NCBI GenBank assembly: GCA_944390265.1
Contig: CALXPK010000002.1
Span: 1 to 42,952, forward strand
DNA: 42,952 nt
Reading direction: 5' to 3'
DNA from: an uncultured Alphaproteobacteria bacterium
GTDB lineage: Bacteria > Pseudomonadota > Alphaproteobacteria > RF32 > CAG-239
Below, piece after piece: positions 25,835 to 34,379 of the stretch (its first letter is position 1; every line of letters begins with the position of its first letter). Both the position numbers and the translations under genes were made by a program. The notes beneath the pieces are model-generated. The model was not told the origin of the DNA. It saw only the letters and a program-made list of their open reading frames with translations, and did not search any database.

Positions 25835-26128
25835 ATGAAAAATATGGCAATTGAAAGCGGCGCCGGATTGTTTCGGGCGCTGGGAAACATAAAACGGCTT
25901 GAGATTTTGTTCCTTTTGCTCGGCAAAGAACTCAATGTCGGCGAGCTGGAAAAACTGGTCGGAATCAGTCAATCGGCCTTGTCACAACATTTGGCGGTTT
26001 TGCGTGCTGAAGAAATTGTCAAGACCAGACGCGAGGCTCAGACCATTTATTATTCCATTCGCAGTGACAAAGTGGTCAAGTTGTTGCGTTTTATTGATAA
26101 ACTTTATAATCAACCTTACAGTATTTGA
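25835..26128 (+). CDS. ArsR-family transcriptional regulator
   Basis: The 97-residue winged-helix protein has an ArsR-type core: LFRALGNIKRLEILFLLL, then ELEKLVGISQSALSQHLAVLRAEEIVKTRREAQTIYYSI. No Cys or obvious metal site (ELCVCDL-type) is present, so it is not a classic metal sensor; BigR/SoxR-like redox or stand-alone types remain possible, but no redox cysteines are seen either. AGGAGG precedes the ATG at 25835. A TTGCC-N8-GGCAA inverted repeat at 25764-25781 in the promoter region could be its operator. It is convergent with rnd. Confidence 0.9.
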   Translation: MKNMAIESGAGLFRALGNIKRLEILFLLLGKELNVGELEKLVGISQSALSQHLAVLRAEEIVKTRREAQTIYYSIRSDKVVKLLRFIDKLYNQPYSI

Positions 26129-26158
26129 AAGCCTAATTGATATGTCGGATACAAAAAC

Positions 26159-27346
26159 TCATTCTGCCTGACAACCCTGATTTTCAGGGTTGTTTGCTTT
26201 TAAAACAATGCCGTGTTTTTCTTTGTCATAAGCAATGCAGATATTGCCGTTTCTGAGCTCTATGGCTTCTTTGCCGAAAATGTCATAACGCCAGCCTTGT
26301 AAAGCCAAACATTTTTCATCTTGAAAGGTGGCCAATAATTTCAAATCTTCATCCGTGGCTATCAGCTTGGCAACCACGCCTTGTTCGGTGGCGCGAATTT
26401 TTAAAAGCAGTTTCAAAAGCTCGTACAAAGCCTGAGCTCCGGCCGATAAGGGTTTGTCTTTTTCCGGATGAACATATTGAGAAGCCGGAATCTCTTTGCA
26501 TTTTGCCAAAACTTCCAAAATCTCGGCGCCGAGTTTGCCTTGCGCTACATCTTTTCTCATGTTGCGAATTTGCAACAGTTCTTCCAAATTTTTTGGGCAA
26601 ATGGCCGCAATGTTGGCGAGCATATCATCTTTGATGATGGATTGGCGCGGCGTGTTTTTGCTTTTTGCTCTTTTTTCGCGCCAGGCGGCCAGCTCACGCA
26701 AATAGGTGAGAACTTTGGCGTTGTGGGAACGATGTTTGATTTTGTGCCACATCTCATAGGGGTCAACATCATAGGTTTGGGGATTGCGCAACACGTCAAG
26801 CTCAGCTTCCATCCAGCTTTCGCGCCCGTTTTCGGCCAGTTGTTGCTTGAAATGGGTGTATAAATCAACCAAATGGGTGACATCGGACAAGGCATATTGA
26901 AGCTGTTTTTCATCCAAGGGGCGGAGCTCCCAGTTGGAACAACGGCTGGTCTTGTCCAAATCTATTTTCAAAATGCCTTTGACCAAGCTCTCGTAGCCGG
27001 CGGATTCACCATAGCCGCAGACCATGGCGGCAACTTGAGTGTCAAACAGCGGGGTGGGGATTTTTCCGGTCAGATTGTATAAAATTTCAATATCCTGCCG
27101 GCCGGAGTGAAAAACTTTGACAATGTTTTGATTGTCCAACAGTTTGTAAAACGGGGCCAACTTAAGCTCTTTGCTCATCGGGTCGATGATGGCGGCTTGT
27201 CCATCGGCTGCTACCTGAATCAGGCAAAGTTCGGCGTAATAAGTTTTTTCGCGCATGAACTCCAAATCAACCGTGATGAAGGGTTTGTCGTTCAGCAAGG
27301 CGCAAAATTGTTCCAGTTTGTCGGTGGTATCAATCAAATTTATCAT
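26159..27346 (-). CDS. rnd: Ribonuclease D
   Basis: The 395-residue 3'-5' exoribonuclease trims tRNA and other stable RNA. The DEDD-y exonuclease residues are seen in ITVDLEFMREKTYY (Asp, Glu), FHSGRQDIEIL (Asp) and YALSDVTHLVDLY (Asp, Tyr). An HRDC domain follows (TPRQSIIKDDMLANIA with a basic region). It is transcribed toward the ArsR gene. In many Alphaproteobacteria rnd lies next to aspS; here one unknown gene (27523) lies between. Confidence 0.95.
   Translation of the reverse strand: MINLIDTTDKLEQFCALLNDKPFITVDLEFMREKTYYAELCLIQVAADGQAAIIDPMSKELKLAPFYKLLDNQNIVKVFHSGRQDIEILYNLTGKIPTPLFDTQVAAMVCGYGESAGYESLVKGILKIDLDKTSRCSNWELRPLDEKQLQYALSDVTHLVDLYTHFKQQLAENGRESWMEAELDVLRNPQTYDVDPYEMWHKIKHRSHNAKVLTYLRELAAWREKRAKSKNTPRQSIIKDDMLANIAAICPKNLEELLQIRNMRKDVAQGKLGAEILEVLAKCKEIPASQYVHPEKDKPLSAGAQALYELLKLLLKIRATEQGVVAKLIATDEDLKLLATFQDEKCLALQGWRYDIFGKEAIELRNGNICIAYDKEKHGIVLKANNPENQGCQAE
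26171..26193. terminator. Hairpin overlapping the rnd 3' end
   Basis: The stem ACAACCCTGA/TCAGGGTTGT (10 bp, loop TTT) lies inside the last rnd codons. It is followed on the plus strand by TTGCTTTTAA, so it probably terminates the ArsR transcript. Confidence 0.5.
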
Positions 27347-27522
27347 ATTTCTTCCTCAATCAAATTCATTTTTCTTATAAAGCAAAACGGCTGAGGATTC
27401 AATATTTTTTATATATTGAAAAAAAACTTGATTCTGTAAATAAATGTGTTACAACGTTTGCATTGACTTATTTTTATGGAAATTATCTTTATTTTATTAT
27501 CTAAACAAAAAAATTTAAAGTT

Positions 27523-28062
27523 ATGGAAAAAAACAATTCTTTTCCGGCTCTGGTCTTGATGCCGTCTAACCGCGTGAGTGGTTTTTTGCAACAAATGCCC
27601 AATATTTTTCAGCGCCATTTTGCGTTGATTTCCGGTATTCGGTGTCGCGAAGAGGCCTTTGCCCTTGAAGCTCTCGCGGTTGAAAAATTGCAACAGCTGT
27701 TGTCCGCTTATCCCAAAGATGCCGCCGTGCGTTACTATTTGCCGATTAAAAATGATGACGGTAAAGCCAAAGTTTGCACGTTTACCTTGCAGTTTGAAGA
27801 AGAACCGCAAATTTATGCCGTTTGGTGTCAATGTTGCAAAGTGGTGGCAACCTTGTCTAACGCTCAGGTCAAAATGTTGCGTTTTGCCATTTTTGAAGAT
27901 TTGGCGCAAAAACAAGTGTGTTTTCAATCTTTTGCTCTTTATCCCGATGATAGATGGGTGCAGTTGATGCTTAACTTTGCTCATAATATTCAGCCCGATG
28001 AGCATGAATGGGTGGCTTCCGAAATCAAATTTGAGAGTTGTGATATCATTTGTAATTTTTAA
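27523..28062 (+). CDS. Conserved-looking hypothetical protein
   Basis: I do not recognise this 179-residue soluble protein. It has no signal peptide or membrane segment. Aromatic and Cys residues are frequent in the middle (YAVWCQCCKVVATL). Short strands alternate with helices: VRYYLPIKNDDGKAKVCTFTLQFEEE, then VKMLRFAIFEDLAQKQ. It has its own AT-rich promoter region (27347-27522 holds no other feature that I can name) and a strong terminator. Confidence 0.75.
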   Translation: MEKNNSFPALVLMPSNRVSGFLQQMPNIFQRHFALISGIRCREEAFALEALAVEKLQQLLSAYPKDAAVRYYLPIKNDDGKAKVCTFTLQFEEEPQIYAVWCQCCKVVATLSNAQVKMLRFAIFEDLAQKQVCFQSFALYPDDRWVQLMLNFAHNIQPDEHEWVASEIKFESCDIICNF

Positions 28063-28072
28063 ATTCTTGACT

Positions 28073-28110
28073 AAAAAAAGAGTTCGGCTTTGTTTCCGAA
28101 CTCTTTTTTT
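28073..28110 (+). terminator. Terminator after the hypothetical gene
   Basis: The stem AAAAAAAGAGTTCGG/CCGAACTCTTTTTTT (15 bp, 8-nt loop) is followed by a T-run. It is one of the strongest hairpins in the window. Confidence 0.9.
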
Positions 28111-28215
28111 TGCGTTTAATGCACTTTTTTTGGCTTTTTTGGTTGCTTTTCTCCTGTTTTGATTCTACAACATAAGAGCAAAAATGAAAAACAATATTTT
28201 GTGAGGTTTTTAAAT

Positions 28216-29988
28216 ATGAATTGCTATCGCACACATACCTGCGGCGAACTTCGGGCTGCAGACATCAATAAAGAGGTGAAACTCGCCGGTTGGGTTCACC
28301 GTAAACGTAATCTCGGCAACTTGTGCTTTGTCGATTTGCGAGATCATTACGGCATTACGCAATGTGTGTTTGACAGCCATTCCGATTTGTTTGAAACTAT
28401 CCAATCCATCCGTCCCGAATCGGTTATCGGCGTTAGCGGAAAAGTGATTGCGCGTGAAAGCGTGAATAAACATATGCCGACCGGCGATATTGAAATTGCC
28501 GTGAAATCTTTGGAAATTTATTCTCAGGCTGATGTCCTTCCTTTCCAAGTGGCAATTGAAGATGATGCGCCGGAAGAGTTGCGCCTGAAATATCGTTTTC
28601 TTGATTTGCGCAAAGACCGCATTCACAAAAACATTTTGCTTCGTTCGGCAGTCATTCAACGTTCTCGCGAGCTAATGCGCGAGCAGGGCTTTACCGAATA
28701 TCAAACTCCGATTTTGACCGCTTCTTCTCCTGAGGGTGCGCGCGACTTTTTGGTGCCTTCACGTTTGAACCCCGGCAAATTTTATGCTTTGCCGCAAGCA
28801 CCGCAACAGTTCAAACAGCTGTTGATGGTTTCCGGTTTTGATAAATATTTCCAAATTGCGCCGTGTTTCCGTGATGAAGACCCGCGTGCCGACCGCTCTC
28901 CGGGTGAGTTCTACCAGATGGATATGGAAATGAGTTTTGCCACCCAAGAAGATGTTTTCCAAGTGATTGAACATACTTTGGGCACGATTTTTAATGAATT
29001 TGCCAATGGCAAAAAAGTTGACCAAGCACCCTTTATCCATATTCCGTTCCGTGAAGCCATGGCTAAATATGGCTCCGATAAGCCGGATTTGCGCAACCCG
29101 CTCATCTTGCAAGATGCAACATCTTTCTTCGGCAATAGCGGTTTTGGTGTTTATGATAACTTGGTGAAAGAAGGCAAAACCGTCAAAGCCATGGTGGTTG
29201 AGGGTATTGCCGAAAAACCGCGTTCTTTCTTTGATAAGCTCGATGCTTATGCCAAAGAAGAAGGTATGGGCGGTATTGCTTATGTGGCTTTTGCCGCAGC
29301 CGGTGCCAAAGGTATTGCCAAACTCTTGAGTGCCGAAAAATTGGATGAACTCAAAGCCAGCTATGGTGCCAAAGACGGTGATGCCGTTATCTTTATGGTG
29401 GGTAAAGGCATGAAGTTTGACAAGTTTAGCGGTCGCTTGCGTAACAAAGTTGGCGAAGAGCTTGGCTTGGTGGATGAAAACTCTTTCAAAATGTGCTGGA
29501 TTGTTGATTTTCCGTTCTATGAAGAAAATGAAGAAACCGGCGCGGTTGAATTTTCGCACAACCCGTTCTCGATGCCGCAAGGCGGTATGGATGCGCTTTT
29601 GCACAAAGCACCTTTGGATATTTTGGCTTATCAATATGACTTTGTTTGCAACGGGGTTGAGCTTTTGTCCGGTGCCGTGCGTAACCATGAGCCGGATATT
29701 ATGTACAAGGCTTTTGAAATTGCCGGTTATGACAACAGTGTGGTTGACAACAAGTTCGGCGGTATGATTAGTGCCTTTAAGTTTGGAGCACCTCCGCACG
29801 CCGGTGCCGCTTACGGTGTTGACCGTTTGGTGATGTTGCTCCTTGATGAGCCGATTATTCGCGATGTGATTTTGTTCCCGCTGAATGGTAAGGCACAAGA
29901 CTTGATGATGCAAGCGCCAAACTATGTCACCGAGCAACAGCTCAAAGAACTGCATATCAACGTGGTTCCGGTTGAAGATAAAAAATAG
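28216..29988 (+). CDS. aspS: Aspartyl-tRNA synthetase
   Basis: The 590-residue bacterial-type AspRS has an N-terminal OB fold ([19 protein letters not shown]). Class II motifs follow: motif 1 [20 protein letters not shown], motif 2 [19 protein letters not shown] and motif 3 [13 protein letters not shown]. The bacterial GAD insertion domain lies around residues 290-420. If the cell lacks AsnRS this enzyme would also charge tRNA-Asn, but that cannot be seen here. The ATG at 28216 (MNCYRTH) with GAGG upstream is the natural start; an in-frame upstream start at 28159 is not supported. Confidence 0.97.
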   Translation: MNCYRTHTCGELRAADINKEVKLAGWVHRKRNLGNLCFVDLRDHYGITQCVFDSHSDLFETIQSIRPESVIGVSGKVIARESVNKHMPTGDIEIAVKSLEIYSQADVLPFQVAIEDDAPEELRLKYRFLDLRKDRIHKNILLRSAVIQRSRELMREQGFTEYQTPILTASSPEGARDFLVPSRLNPGKFYALPQAPQQFKQLLMVSGFDKYFQIAPCFRDEDPRADRSPGEFYQMDMEMSFATQEDVFQVIEHTLGTIFNEFANGKKVDQAPFIHIPFREAMAKYGSDKPDLRNPLILQDATSFFGNSGFGVYDNLVKEGKTVKAMVVEGIAEKPRSFFDKLDAYAKEEGMGGIAYVAFAAAGAKGIAKLLSAEKLDELKASYGAKDGDAVIFMVGKGMKFDKFSGRLRNKVGEELGLVDENSFKMCWIVDFPFYEENEETGAVEFSHNPFSMPQGGMDALLHKAPLDILAYQYDFVCNGVELLSGAVRNHEPDIMYKAFEIAGYDNSVVDNKFGGMISAFKFGAPPHAGAAYGVDRLVMLLLDEPIIRDVILFPLNGKAQDLMMQAPNYVTEQQLKELHINVVPVEDKK

Positions 29989-29990
29989 AT

Positions 29991-30032
29991 AAAAAAATCC
30001 TTCCCGAGGGTGACCTTAGGAAGGATTTTTTT
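29991..30032. terminator. Bidirectional terminator after aspS
   Basis: The stem AAAAAAATCCTTCC/GGAAGGATTTTTTT lies between the convergent aspS and acetyltransferase genes. Confidence 0.85.
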
Positions 30033-30040
30033 TGTGTGGC

Positions 30041-30580
30041 TTATTCGGCAGCGTTGTAGCACAAATTTTCCAAATCACAATCATCAAGACACATACCGTA
30101 AATGCAACAATCGTCATGACGGTCGTAATATTGTTTTAAGGTAGCCTCTAATGTAAAGCCGCAAGAATTGTAAAAATTTCGGGTGGCTTTATATTCAGGC
30201 TTGCTGTCGGTTTTTAGATAAAGTTTGCGTCCGCCCAAGGTTTTGATGTGTTCAACCAACTTGGCAATGAGCAACCGGCCAATGCCGCGGCCTTGATATT
30301 TGGCGTGGGTGGCCAGCCAATAAAGCTCAAAGGTGCCGTCTGAGTCGGCAATTTCACCATAGCAGGCATAAGCGCAGGTCACACCGTCAAGCTCGGCAAA
30401 GATAAAGTTAGTATCATGCGGATAATCTTCATCTTCCGGATGCTCCATTTGGTACAAAGCATCATCGGCCAGATGAGCGGTAATATCGACGCAATCTTCA
30501 TCAAAATTTGGGGCTGAAGCCGAAATTTCTTTGACTTTTTCAATGTCATCGGCACATATGGTATATCTGAAGGTAAGCAT
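30041..30580 (-). CDS. GNAT-family N-acetyltransferase
   Basis: The 179-residue protein has the GNAT acetyl-CoA site YWLATHAKYQGRGIGRLLIAKL (motif A, Q/RxxGxG/A) and motif B FYNSCGFTLEAT. The substrate is unknown. A Cys-rich acidic tail (DDCCIYGMCLDDCDLENLCY) follows the fold and is unusual for the family. It starts one base after the stop of a 41-codon ORF that contains its ribosome site (AAGGAGGTG), so the two are almost certainly translationally coupled. Confidence 0.9.
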   Translation of the reverse strand: MLTFRYTICADDIEKVKEISASAPNFDEDCVDITAHLADDALYQMEHPEDEDYPHDTNFIFAELDGVTCAYACYGEIADSDGTFELYWLATHAKYQGRGIGRLLIAKLVEHIKTLGGRKLYLKTDSKPEYKATRNFYNSCGFTLEATLKQYYDRHDDCCIYGMCLDDCDLENLCYNAAE

Positions 30581-30581
30581 C

Positions 30582-30707
30582 TTACACCTCCTTCAGAGCA
30601 ACGTTGTCCTCAAAAAAAGTCAGGTTAAAGAAAAAATTGTGTTTCGGAGGCTCGGCTGAATCGGCCTGAGATCCTTTCTTGATAAGTTTTTTTGAACGTT
30701 TTTTCAT
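30582..30707 (-). CDS. 41-residue small protein coupled to the acetyltransferase
   Basis: An ATG with AAAGGA about 9 nt upstream opens a 41-codon frame ending at TAA, one base before the acetyltransferase ATG. The product has a basic head (MKKRSKKLIKKGSQ) and an aromatic tail (KHNFFFNLTFFEDNVALKEV). It has no signal peptide or membrane segment. The acetyltransferase ribosome site lies in its last codons, so it may be a leader peptide that couples translation, or a substrate or partner of the enzyme. No family is recognised. Confidence 0.6.
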   Translation of the reverse strand: MKKRSKKLIKKGSQADSAEPPKHNFFFNLTFFEDNVALKEV

Positions 30708-30819
30708 AATAGATATCCTTTTGTTTTAAAGAAAGAAAAGTCTTTCTCTATATCTATTAGAGCACGAAAAATATAATTTGGCAAGAGGGGATTTTTTGTG
30801 CCCGAACGCAACAAATCAT

Positions 30820-30848
30820 TTGACAAGTGGAAGAAAAAGGCATAGATA
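30820..30848 (+). promoter_or_regulatory. Promoter of tRNA-Gln(CTG)
   Basis: TTGACA (30820-30825), a 17-bp spacer and TAGATA (30843-30848) lie 20 bp before the tRNA. Confidence 0.7.
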
Positions 30849-30868
30849 TTGAGCGTTGTTTGGATTAT

Positions 30869-30942
30869 TGCTTCGTCGTCTAATGGTAGGACAGCGGATT
30901 CTGACTCCGTCAATCTTGGTTCGAGTCCAGGCGAAGCAGCCA
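30869..30942 (+). tRNA. tRNA-Gln (anticodon CTG)
   Basis: This is a 74-nt cloverleaf. The acceptor stem is TGCTTCG/CGAAGCA with discriminator G and encoded CCA. The anticodon stem is GCGGA/TCCGT with loop TTCTGAC, giving anticodon CTG. The T-arm is TTGGTTCGAGTCCAG. It is the second glutamine tRNA in the window, alongside the TTG species at 1804. Confidence 0.94.
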
Positions 30943-30944
30943 TA

Positions 30945-30975
30945 AAAAAGCCTCCGTTTTCGGGGGCTTTTTTTA
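30945..30975 (+). terminator. Terminator after tRNA-Gln(CTG)
   Basis: The stem GCCTCCG/CGGGGGC (30950-30956 and 30961-30967, loop TTTT) is followed by a run of T. Confidence 0.85.
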
Positions 30976-31145
30976 TAGCTAAAGCACAGCCCGACGAGAA
31001 CCAAGATTTTGGTTCGGAGCGGATAGTTGTTGAAACGAGGTGCAATTTTTTAGCTTTGAACGAAAATGATATTTTTTTAGACATAAAATATTGACAAATA
31101 ATTTTGTCCGTTTATTCTATTATTATTGTGTTATAGGAGGGTCAA

Positions 31146-32237
31146 ATGGAAAATAATGAAAAAACCTCAGCAGATGAAGAGAAAATGATTTTGGAAGCTG
31201 CAGAAACTTTAAAAAATGAAGAAAAAACAGCGACGAAAACTGTAAAAACTTCGACAGATGAAGAGAAAGTGATTTTGGAACCAATAAAGTCTTTAACAAA
31301 TGAAGAGTTCAAGCAACAGCTCTTGATTTATACTTTGCAACATAATCCGGAGTTTTTTGTCGAGGCTTCGGAAAAGCATCATTTGGATTTAGGAAAAAAT
31401 CAGACGGATATCAGTAATATTGTTTATCAAGAGCAAGTCATGACTTTGCAAGATTTGTGTCGAGAGTCTGCTTTGCAGGAAAATACCGTCGATGCTTATA
31501 ATTATTTGCATCTCGTCTGCTTCTTTTCCGAGAACGATTATGCCTATATTCGCGCCGTTGAGGGAGAAAATGCATCAACAAATTTGTATACTTATATTGA
31601 TGAACGTCTCAAAGAAGTTGACGATTTGAAAGGAACACTCAGCTTGATTTCTTCCGTGAATGAGGCTTATCTTTATGCAACCACGGAAATGCCTAATTTT
31701 AATGCCTATAAAGCCAACCAAATTTTGGAACAGATGAACGCTTTGGAAAAGGACTTTTCAGATGAACAAAAAGCTCAGGCGGCTTATATTTGCTCCAAAA
31801 TGTTTCGTAAACTGGAAAGTGCAAAACAGGTGTATGGGGAGGCTCTTGCCGAAGAGAAAGAAGCCGAGTGTTTGCAAAAGGTGCTTTCCCACAGTGCTGA
31901 TTATAAATTGTTGGCTTATTGTCAGAGCCGCTTAAATAAAAAAGCCGATAAAGAGGTGGTGCGTGCTTATAAAAAGGCTTTGCAGAAAAATACCGACCGA
32001 AAGGCTTTGTTTAACATTAATATGGCCTTGGCCGGAATTTATGAACAACAATCCAAACAAATCGGCTTTGCCAGTGCCAGCAGTAACAAACATTTGGCGG
32101 CTGAGAAAACCGTGCGCTATTTGACCAATGCATACAGATATTCTCCGCGTGACGGTCAAATGCAAATTTTGAAGCAAATGGCTGATGTGCATTTCCGTAT
32201 CGGCAATTTTGATGAATGGAAAACCTTAAAACCGTGA
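31146..32237 (+). CDS. Helical-repeat (TPR-like) protein, upstream part of a possible split gene
   Basis: A 363-residue protein, cytoplasmic by sequence. The N-terminal 45 residues contain an internal duplication (TSADEEKMILEAAETLKNEE and TSTDEEKVILEPIKSLTNEE). The rest is all-helical with the AY/LA-rich pairs of TPR- or Sel1-like solenoids (AQAAYICSKMFRKLESAKQVYGEAL, AAEKTVRYLTNAYRYSPRDGQM). It stops at 32237 while the solenoid seems to continue in the -1 frame (32216-32527). TTGACA with an 18-bp spacer and TTCTAT is a plausible promoter at 31091-31120. AGGAGG precedes the ATG. No family name is given. Confidence 0.78.
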   Translation: MENNEKTSADEEKMILEAAETLKNEEKTATKTVKTSTDEEKVILEPIKSLTNEEFKQQLLIYTLQHNPEFFVEASEKHHLDLGKNQTDISNIVYQEQVMTLQDLCRESALQENTVDAYNYLHLVCFFSENDYAYIRAVEGENASTNLYTYIDERLKEVDDLKGTLSLISSVNEAYLYATTEMPNFNAYKANQILEQMNALEKDFSDEQKAQAAYICSKMFRKLESAKQVYGEALAEEKEAECLQKVLSHSADYKLLAYCQSRLNKKADKEVVRAYKKALQKNTDRKALFNINMALAGIYEQQSKQIGFASASSNKHLAAEKTVRYLTNAYRYSPRDGQMQILKQMADVHFRIGNFDEWKTLKP

Positions 32238-32527
32238 TTGCTTTGAAGTTTTTGAAAGGTGAGGCACGTTGCTGGGCCCTTAATGCCATTGGCGATAAAA
32301 TGCATGACGGCCATTATTATCAAATGGCCATTGAAGAATGCAAAAAAGCTAAAATGCCGGCTAATGTTAAGTTGGATATTCAAGAAATTACCTATTCAAA
32401 AATGATTGAAACGGCAAAATCTGAGCAAGAAAAAAGCGCTTATGCCGATTCTTTGAAGCAAGTTCGAACACAAAAACAGACGATGTTTATGACCATGCTT
32501 AAGGGTAAGAAAAAGTCAATTATCTAA
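32216..32527 (+). CDS. Downstream helical protein, likely continuation of the previous gene
   Basis: A 103-codon frame overlapping the previous gene by 22 nt in the -1 frame. Its ATG has no ribosome site, so it is translated by coupling, by frameshift, or is the 3' part of a broken gene. The sequence is helical (KFLKGEARCWALNAIGDKMHDGHYYQMAIEECKKA) and ends in a basic tail. It fits as the next repeats of the upstream solenoid. Its stop overlaps the DUF2062 start (TAATG). Confidence 0.6.
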   Translation: MENLKTVIALKFLKGEARCWALNAIGDKMHDGHYYQMAIEECKKAKMPANVKLDIQEITYSKMIETAKSEQEKSAYADSLKQVRTQKQTMFMTMLKGKKKSII

Positions 32528-32985
32528 TGATTTCTCAGCTAAAAAATTGGCTTAACTATATGCACAAAAAGGTGATTGTGCCGATGCGCCGGAGGAATAA
32601 AAATCCGGCGTATCTGGCGCGGTCTAATGCCATCGGTATGGGTTTGGCTTTTGCCCCGTTTCCGGGGCAGGTGCCGGTGGTGCTGGCTTTGTGGGTTTTG
32701 TTAAGGCGTACCAAATATCGTTTCAGCTTGGCGATATCGGTGGCGTGGACGTTTATTTCCAACGTGTTTACCAATCTGCCGCTTTTTTATCTTTACTATT
32801 TGACCGGAGCCTATCTCAGACAAGACGAAACGGCTTTTTCTTATGCCGAACTTAAAGACATGTTTGTCGGCGGCGCTTTTCAGGCTGCTGGTCAAATCGG
32901 GATGAATATTCTTTGGGGCAGCTTGCTTTATATGCTGATTTTTGGCACGCTCGGCTATTATCTTGGCTGGCGCAACAAAAAATAA
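32527..32985 (+). CDS. DUF2062 membrane protein
   Basis: A 152-residue inner-membrane protein with the DUF2062 signature: an Arg-rich N-terminus (PMRRRNKNPAYLARSNAIGMGLAFAPFPGQ), then membrane segments near residues 45-62, 68-95 and 118-145, including the conserved ISVAWTFISNVFTNLPLFYL. The family occurs widely in Proteobacteria, often with lipid or glycan genes; the biochemical role is not established. The ATG overlaps the preceding stop. Confidence 0.88.
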   Translation: MISQLKNWLNYMHKKVIVPMRRRNKNPAYLARSNAIGMGLAFAPFPGQVPVVLALWVLLRRTKYRFSLAISVAWTFISNVFTNLPLFYLYYLTGAYLRQDETAFSYAELKDMFVGGAFQAAGQIGMNILWGSLLYMLIFGTLGYYLGWRNKK

Positions 32986-32988
32986 ACT

Positions 32989-34305
32989 TTACGCCTCTTT
33001 CTTTTGCCAAACGGCTTGCTCAATTTTGTGTCCGTTGCTTTTGATTTGTTTGATGTTGAAATTTTGATATTTGACCTGAATATTCTTTTTATCCAGAGGA
33101 ATTTCTTTCAGCAAAGAAAAGATAAAACCGGCAAAGGTTTCACAATCAAATTTTGATAAATCCAATGCAAAAGTTTTTTCAATTTCTTCAAGCGGCGTAG
33201 ACCCTTGAATGACCCAAGAGTTTTTGCCAAGTTGTTTGATATGGGGCAGAGCCGGTGGGGCGCTGGTGTCATCTTCCAGCTCGCCGACAATTTCTTCCAA
33301 CAAATCATTCATGGTGACTATGCCCGAAATACCGCCGTATTCATCAACCACCAGAGCAAAATGCACATGGCTTTTTTGCATGTTGCGGAACAGTTCGTCA
33401 ATATGCTGCGTTTCCGGTATAAACAAAGTGGGCTTGACGGCTTTGTTGATGATGGCTGTTTTGCCTTGCGGTTTATACTTAAAATAGTCTTTGATATTCA
33501 TGATGCCCAATATGTTGTCGGTGTTGTCTTTGTATATCGGGTATACCGAATAGCGGGTTTCTATCATGATTTTTTCCCAATTGCCGGTATCGTCATCTAC
33601 ATCCAAAAACTGAACATCGGTGCGGTGTTTCATCACCTCATAGACTTGTTTGTCATCAAACTCAAACACATTGTGAATCATCTTTTTTTCTTCATCATCT
33701 ATGGTGCCGTTTGCGGTGCCGACATCTATCATGATGCGAATTTCTTCTTCGGTTACATTGTCATTTTTTTCTTCGGGATTGATGCCAATCAGACGCAGCG
33801 CAATGTTGGTGGAAACGGTTAAAAACCAGACAATCGGTGAGAAAATTTTGGCAATGACATAGATGCTGGAAGACATGAATAGCGCAATTTTTTCGGCATG
33901 TTGCATGGCAATGCGCTTGGGAACAAGCTCGCCAAAAATTAAGGTGATGTATGATAAAATCAGCGTGATGCCGATGACAGCTAAAATATCTAAGGTGACG
34001 GGCGATAAGGTGGCGCCTTTTTCTATCAGCCAATTGACAATGCGGTCGGAAAAATTGTCTGCCGCAAAGGCACTGCCCAAAAATCCGGCCAGCGTGATGC
34101 CGACTTGGATGGTGGCTAAAAATTTGGCCGGTTGTGCGGTAAGCGAAACTAAACGCGCGGCGCGTTTGTTCCCGCTTTCGGCCATGAGCTTGAGTTTGTT
34201 ATCGTTTGCGGAAATGACCGCAATTTCGGCGCAGGCAAAAACGGCATTCAGAAAAATTAAAAAGGCTTGGAATAATAATAGTTCTAGAACAGTATAATCT
34301 GGCAT
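32989..34305 (-). CDS. CNNM-domain/CBS-pair membrane protein (CorC/HlyC family)
   Basis: The 438-residue protein has an N-terminal CNNM (DUF21) domain with four membrane helices (about residues 5-30, 58-85, 105-130 and 140-165; FLGSAFAADNF, LIFGELVPKRIAMQ). Tandem CBS domains follow (VMKHRTDVQFLDVDDD..., then ALVVDEYGGISGIVTMNDLLEEIVGE), then a CorC_HlyC domain. Members are linked to magnesium or other cation export and to so-called hemolysin TlyC proteins. ATG 34305 with GGAA is preferred to an in-frame TTG two codons upstream. Confidence 0.93.
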   Translation of the reverse strand: MPDYTVLELLLFQAFLIFLNAVFACAEIAVISANDNKLKLMAESGNKRAARLVSLTAQPAKFLATIQVGITLAGFLGSAFAADNFSDRIVNWLIEKGATLSPVTLDILAVIGITLILSYITLIFGELVPKRIAMQHAEKIALFMSSSIYVIAKIFSPIVWFLTVSTNIALRLIGINPEEKNDNVTEEEIRIMIDVGTANGTIDDEEKKMIHNVFEFDDKQVYEVMKHRTDVQFLDVDDDTGNWEKIMIETRYSVYPIYKDNTDNILGIMNIKDYFKYKPQGKTAIINKAVKPTLFIPETQHIDELFRNMQKSHVHFALVVDEYGGISGIVTMNDLLEEIVGELEDDTSAPPALPHIKQLGKNSWVIQGSTPLEEIEKTFALDLSKFDCETFAGFIFSLLKEIPLDKKNIQVKYQNFNIKQIKSNGHKIEQAVWQKKEA

Positions 34306-34379
34306 AAACAATTTCCGTCAGTTGTTTGTGGATATAATTAAAGTGTAATGGCAGAAATTTTCTTTTTCAAGCGCAAATT

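Noticed and set aside
30704..31094. Open frames on both strands across the tRNA-Gln(CTG).
   Set aside because: They run through the tRNA gene and its terminator and have no support as proteins.
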